The notes under the pieces were generated by a model. That model was not told where the DNA came from. It did not search any database and saw only the letters and a list, made by a program, of their open reading frames with translations. Positions 60,570 through 64,000 of a DNA stretch of 64,000 nt are shown piece by piece. The position numbers and the translations under genes were made by a program. Every line of letters starts with the position of its first letter. Position 1 is the stretch's first letter. The stretch lies in contig WGMB01000004.1 of assembly GCA_016125275.1 (NCBI GenBank), positions 434,001-498,000 of the forward strand, given 5' to 3'. The DNA comes from Acidobacteriota bacterium. Lineage in GTDB: Bacteria > Acidobacteriota > Terriglobia > Bryobacterales > UBA6623.

Positions 60570-61790
60570 ATGCCGGAAAACCTGCTCGAGACTTGGCATA
60601 CCGCCGCTACGACCTCCGTGGGGCTGTTCTGGATGGCCTTCTGGGCTTTCGGCTTCGGCTACTTGGTCTCCAGCGGCATCCAGGTCTTTGTGACCAGAGA
60701 GCGCATGCGCCGCAGCATGGGCGAGACGGGCGCCCGGAGCATGGCATTGGGGACCTTCTTTGGGTTCCTCTCGAGCTCTTGTTCGTTTGCCGCCTTGGCC
60801 ACCGCACGCTCCCTGTTCACCAAGGGGGCCGGCCTCATCCCCTCGCTGGCCTTTCTGCTGGCCTCCACCAACCTGGTCATCGAGCTCGGCATCGTCATCG
60901 CGGTGTTTCTGTCGTGGCAGTTCGTCGTCGGCGAGTACGTGGGCGGCCTCCTGCTGATCGCGTTCATGTGGGTCCTCGTCCGTCTGACGCAGTCGAAACG
61001 GCTCACCGAGCAGGCGCGGAAGAAGGCCCGTGCGGAGGAGGGTGACGACGCCTCCGAAGACGTCCCCGACTGGAAGTCGCTGATTCGCAGCAAGGAGGGC
61101 TGGAGACAGGTGTCCCGCCGCTACCTGATGGAGTGGGGCATGGTTTGGAAAGACGTCACGATCGGTTTCACGGTGGCCGGCGTGATCGCCGCCTTCGTCC
61201 CGACCCGCTTCTTCCAAATGCTGTTCGTCGGCTCCGGCGGCGGGGACCTCAGCTTCTCACAGGTTGTGTTGCAGACGCTGGTCGGCCCTGTTGCGGCGTT
61301 CTTCACCTTCATCGGTTCCATGGGCAACATCCCCCTGGCGGCCGTGTTGTTTAGCCACGGCGTGAGCTTCGCCGGCATCATGGCCTTCATCTTCAGCGAT
61401 CTGGTCGTCTTTCCGGTCTTGCGCATCCAGGCGAAGTTCTACGGCTGGAAGATGGCGCTCTACATCCTCGGGGTGTTCCTCGTCACCCTGATCGCAGCAG
61501 CCCTGCTGCTGCACTACGGCTTTGCCGCGGCGGGCGCTCTCCCGGATTCCAGTGCGGCCAAGAGCGTGACGGAGCGGGAGTTCTTCGCGGTTGACTCGAC
61601 GCTGTTCCTGAACCTCGCGTTTCTGGCGCTGACGCTGGGTTTCTGGGGCTGGAAGGTGAAGTCCGCCGGTTTCTCCTTCGGCGTGAGCGACCAGCTTGGC
61701 GAGCGCATTCTGCTGGGGTTTGCCTCGGTGGCGCTGCTATGGGTTGGCGCCGGGCTGGCGCTGCCCTGGATTGGACTCGTCGGGAGCTAA
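60570..61790 (+). CDS. permease of the ArsP/DUF318 family
   Basis: The 406-residue product is a multi-pass membrane protein with two related halves of the PF03773 permease family. The first carries SSSCSFAALATARSLF (about residues 68-83), and the second GSMGNIPLAAVLFSHG (about 250-265). A charged cytoplasmic loop (about 135-175) joins them. Some relatives export organic arsenicals (ArsP), while most have no known substrate. No arsenic gene (arsR, arsC, arsM) is nearby, so an arsenic role is not supported. It stands between a divergent serine hydrolase gene and a methyltransferase gene on the same strand, 59 bases apart, which may be in the same transcript. Confidence 0.87.
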   Translation: MPENLLETWHTAATTSVGLFWMAFWAFGFGYLVSSGIQVFVTRERMRRSMGETGARSMALGTFFGFLSSSCSFAALATARSLFTKGAGLIPSLAFLLASTNLVIELGIVIAVFLSWQFVVGEYVGGLLLIAFMWVLVRLTQSKRLTEQARKKARAEEGDDASEDVPDWKSLIRSKEGWRQVSRRYLMEWGMVWKDVTIGFTVAGVIAAFVPTRFFQMLFVGSGGGDLSFSQVVLQTLVGPVAAFFTFIGSMGNIPLAAVLFSHGVSFAGIMAFIFSDLVVFPVLRIQAKFYGWKMALYILGVFLVTLIAAALLLHYGFAAAGALPDSSAAKSVTEREFFAVDSTLFLNLAFLALTLGFWGWKVKSAGFSFGVSDQLGERILLGFASVALLWVGAGLALPWIGLVGS

Positions 61791-61849
61791 GACCCTGGCC
61801 CTGAGGGACGCAGGAAACCTCACGAGCCGCAACTGCGTCCGATCACGAA

Positions 61850-62623
61850 GTGCGCCGAGCCTTCTTGTTTGCCCTCTTGTGCGGCTGCGCTCCGTTGGTC
61901 GGGCAGAGGCCGGAGTTCGAGTTCTACCAAGAGTTCCAGTCCGTCTTTTCGCCTCGCGCCCGAGCTGATAATCCCTTGGCGACCAACGACGAGATCCTCA
62001 ATGGCTACGCCAGGAGTCTCCGGTCGGAAGGCGTGGAGGAGACCGAGATCGCACGGCGCATCCATCTACTCCGCGAGGAGCGTCCGCTGCTCGACGCCGA
62101 CCGCTACAACCGTATCTACACATCCGGCAATGCGCCGTTCAATCGCGCCCCCAACGCCTTTGTCATGGAAAGCCTCCGGGGCAAAAGGCCAGGCGTGGTC
62201 CTCGATTACGCGATGGGCGAAGGCCGCAATTCGATCTACTTGGCTCAGCTTGGTTGGGAGGTCTGGGGATTTGACCCCGCGGATGCGGCCGTCGAGCTCG
62301 CGCAGAGGCGAGCGCGAGCCCTCGGCCTGACCCTGCACGCCGAGGCTGTTGCGGACAGCGAGTTCGAGTTTGGTCACGAACGGTTCGATGTCATCGTCTT
62401 CAGTTGGGCGATGCCATTGATTCCCGTTGAGACGGTACTGGGTTCGCTGAAACCGGGCGGCGTCGTGGTCATGGAGGCTGCCGCCGACTATGTCGGTCGA
62501 AACGGCATGCTGCAAATGTTTGACGCGCTCCGAATCCTCAAATACGAGATCGTGCGCGACACCGCCGACTGGTACGACAGGAGACAGACCGAGATCGTGC
62601 GCCTCATCGCGGTCAAGCCCTAA
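61850..62623 (+). CDS. SAM-dependent methyltransferase (TehB-like) with an N-terminal signal
   Basis: The 257-residue product has a class I SAM methyltransferase core: motif I is VVLDYAMGEGRNSIYLA (about residues 122-138), then an acidic end of strand 2 (WGFDPADAAVELA) and RFDVIVFSWAM. The GEGRN form resembles TehB-like and thiopurine-type methyltransferases. The first 19 residues (MRRAFLFALLCGCAPLVGQ) look like a Sec or lipoprotein signal, which would place a SAM enzyme outside the cytoplasm, where SAM is not expected. Either the true start is further in or the protein has an unusual role. The GTG at 61850 has no clear ribosome site. It ends 17 bases before the convergent trpB2-like gene. 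Confidence 0.83.
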   Translation: MRRAFLFALLCGCAPLVGQRPEFEFYQEFQSVFSPRARADNPLATNDEILNGYARSLRSEGVEETEIARRIHLLREERPLLDADRYNRIYTSGNAPFNRAPNAFVMESLRGKRPGVVLDYAMGEGRNSIYLAQLGWEVWGFDPADAAVELAQRRARALGLTLHAEAVADSEFEFGHERFDVIVFSWAMPLIPVETVLGSLKPGGVVVMEAAADYVGRNGMLQMFDALRILKYEIVRDTADWYDRRQTEIVRLIAVKP

Positions 62624-62640
62624 CACCGCCGCCGGACCGT

Positions 62641-64000
62641 CTAGACTTTTGGCGCGTCGAGCCCCGCCAGCGAGCGTGCGATTTCGGCCTCGGTCAGCTC
62701 GTGGCGTTCGAGCCGGCCGCCGAAATAGGCCTCGTAGGCGGCCATGTCGAAGTGGCCGTGCCCGCACAGGTTGAACAAAATCGTACGCGCACGCCCTTCC
62801 TCACGCGCCTGCCGCGCCTGCTTGACGGCCCCGGCGACGGCGTGGTTGGCCTCCGGCGCCGGGATGATCCCTTCGGTCTGTGCGAACAGGACGCCAGCCT
62901 GGAAGGTCTCGAGCTGGTCGACCGCCTCGGCGTCGATCAGCTTGTCCTTGAGTAACTGGCTCACCAGCACGCCCGCGCCGTGGTAGCGCAGGCCGCCCGC
63001 GTGGATCTTGGCCGGCACGAAGTTATGCCCCAGCGTGTACATGGGCAACAGCGGCGTCATTCCAATCGTGTCGCCGAAGTCGTAGCGGAACTCGCCGCGC
63101 GTCAGCTTTGGGCACGACGCCGGCTCCATCGCCAAGCAGCGAATGTCGGTCCCTTGCGTCAGGTTCTGTCGCAGGAAGGGGAAGGCCAACCCGGCGAAGT
63201 TCGATCCGCCGCCGAACGGCGCGATCACCACATCGGGGCGCTCGCCGGCCATCTCCATCTGTTCCACGGCTTCTTGCCCGATCACGGTCTGGTGCAGCAG
63301 GACGTGGTTGAGCACGCTGCCCAGGGAGTACTTGGTCGCCTCGTCCGCCGCGGCGCGCTCGACCGCTTCGGAGATCGCGATCCCCAGGCTGCCGGGCGAA
63401 TCCGGGTCAGCGGCGAGGATCTGACGGCCCGCGGCCGTCCGGTTGCTGGGCGACGGGATGACCTCCGCGCCCCAGGTCTGCATCATGAGCTTACGGTACG
63501 GCTTCTGATCGAAGCTGATGCGCACCATGTAGACCTCGCAGCCGAGGCCCATCATCTTGCAGGCCAGCGCCAGAGCGCTGCCCCACTGGCCGGCGCCGGT
63601 CTCCGTGGTGATGCGCTTCACGCCGGCCTGGGCGTTGTAATACGCCTGCGGAACCGCCGTATTCGGCTTGTGCGAACCCGCGGGGCTCACGCCCTCATAT
63701 TTGTAGAAGATCTTGGCCGGAGTATCGAGCGCCTTCTCCAAATTACGCGCCCGGTACAAAGGCGTCGGACGCCACAATTTGTATATCTCGCGAACCGCTT
63801 CGGGGATCTCCACCCACTCCTCGCGGGTGACTTCCTGCTCGATCAGAGCCTGCGGGAAGAGCGGTTCCAGAGCCTCCGGCCCAATCGGTTCCCGCGTAGC
63901 CGGATGCAGCGGCGGCAGGGCCGGATTCGGCATGTGAGCCTGGATGTTGTACCAGCGCTCGGGGATGCGCTCTTCGGGGAGGAGGTATTTCCGAGGGCCG
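62641..64000 (-). CDS. trpB: TrpB2-type tryptophan synthase beta chain, 5' end beyond the window
   Basis: The readable product is a PLP enzyme of the TrpB2 group: the PLP lysine lies in [11 protein letters not shown], and [10 protein letters not shown] binds the cofactor phosphate. An ATG at 63933 would give 430 residues, but the frame stays open to 64000 and reads [21 protein letters not shown], the conserved TrpB2 N-terminus. The true start therefore lies beyond the right edge. The enzyme joins indole and serine to make tryptophan; TrpB2 forms often work without a TrpA partner and may salvage indole. The segments [11 protein letters not shown] and [10 protein letters not shown] are typical. 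Its 3' end is close to the convergent methyltransferase gene. Confidence 0.92.
   Translation of the reverse strand, partial: GPRKYLLPEERIPERWYNIQAHMPNPALPPLHPATREPIGPEALEPLFPQALIEQEVTREEWVEIPEAVREIYKLWRPTPLYRARNLEKALDTPAKIFYKYEGVSPAGSHKPNTAVPQAYYNAQAGVKRITTETGAGQWGSALALACKMMGLGCEVYMVRISFDQKPYRKLMMQTWGAEVIPSPSNRTAAGRQILAADPDSPGSLGIAISEAVERAAADEATKYSLGSVLNHVLLHQTVIGQEAVEQMEMAGERPDVVIAPFGGGSNFAGLAFPFLRQNLTQGTDIRCLAMEPASCPKLTRGEFRYDFGDTIGMTPLLPMYTLGHNFVPAKIHAGGLRYHGAGVLVSQLLKDKLIDAEAVDQLETFQAGVLFAQTEGIIPAPEANHAVAGAVKQARQAREEGRARTILFNLCGHGHFDMAAYEAYFGGRLERHELTEAEIARSLAGLDAPKV

Noticed and set aside
59013-61217. Open frame of 734 codons on the minus strand spanning serine hydrolase and permease
   Set aside because: It runs out of frame through one gene and antisense to another, with a low-complexity product.
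60570-61790. Arsenic resistance function for the permease
   Set aside because: The family includes ArsP, but no arsenic regulator, reductase or methylase is nearby and the key cysteines of ArsP could not be confirmed.
62641-63933. Complete trpB2-like gene starting at the ATG at 63933
   Set aside because: The frame continues to the right edge and encodes the conserved TrpB2 N-terminus, so this ATG is internal.
1-64000. CRISPR arrays, insertion sequences, phage or integrase genes
   Set aside because: No regular direct-repeat array, transposase, integrase or flanking target duplication was seen.

Overview
The window is a GC-rich stretch of about 40 protein genes that reads as a bacterial chromosome from the Acidobacteriota, most likely the Solibacter/Bryobacterales side of that phylum. 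The reasons are three very large TonB-dependent receptors with an N-terminal carboxypeptidase-regulatory-like domain and no SusD partner, a protein ending in the Solibacter-type C-terminal domain (TIGR03437-like), several TPR and ASPIC/UnbV secreted proteins, and planctomycete-like DUF1080 and heme-binding dehydrogenase genes. No insertion sequence, phage, CRISPR array or plasmid function is visible. The taxonomic call is inference from gene content.

Layout. The left edge cuts a tRNA-Pro (1-62). A minus-strand cluster (3410 to 237) runs YHS-domain secreted protein, secreted isochorismatase-family hydrolase, DksA/TraR zinc-finger protein, ECF sigma factor, a 70-residue orphan and DinB. A sigma-54-type activator (3634-5274, minus) lies directly upstream, with a phased array of inverted CAACGA motifs between it and the cluster. 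Then come a creatininase-like hydrolase plus an MFS transporter (5500-7592), an SGNH-TPR membrane protein (7702-10077), and, convergent to it, a seven-heme cytochrome-TPR protein and a ROK regulator (10085-13316).

The centre (13.7-46.1 kb) looks like a glycan-acquisition island. Unit 1 (plus) is receptor, ceramidase-like, DUF1080, heme-binding dehydrogenase/HEAT, ceramidase-like. Unit 2 (plus) is receptor, sulfatase, beta-helix protein with YadA-head-like repeats, FAD oxidoreductase, SDR, galactonate-dehydratase-like enolase, sulfatase. An IclR regulator sits divergently before unit 2, and two matching inverted repeats (GTTCCG-N5-CGGAAC) lie at its own promoter and in the receptor leader. Unit 3 (minus) is a CRTAC1/ASPIC protein, TPR protein, sugar isomerase-like protein and alpha-L-fucosidase. 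A third receptor (42811-46083) stands alone and is followed by a terminator. The best working idea is import and degradation of a sulfated, possibly fucose-containing polysaccharide, followed by sugar oxidation to an acid and its dehydration.

The right part (46.2-64 kb) is mixed: a conserved 475-residue protein of unknown function, an S9 peptidase, an exported intradiol dioxygenase fused to the Solibacter C-terminal domain, a two-domain alpha/beta hydrolase whose second half lacks a nucleophile, an S1-domain protein with a long Pro/Ala extension, an exported SelA-like PLP protein, an esterase, a Tam-like methyltransferase, a serine hydrolase, an ArsP-type permease, a methyltransferase with a signal peptide, and a TrpB2-type tryptophan synthase beta chain that runs off the right edge.

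The only gene-free stretch above 300 bases is 13317-13728. Shorter gaps with no recognised gene are 63-236, 3411-3633, 5275-5499, 42513-42810, 47605-47820 and 49693-49865.
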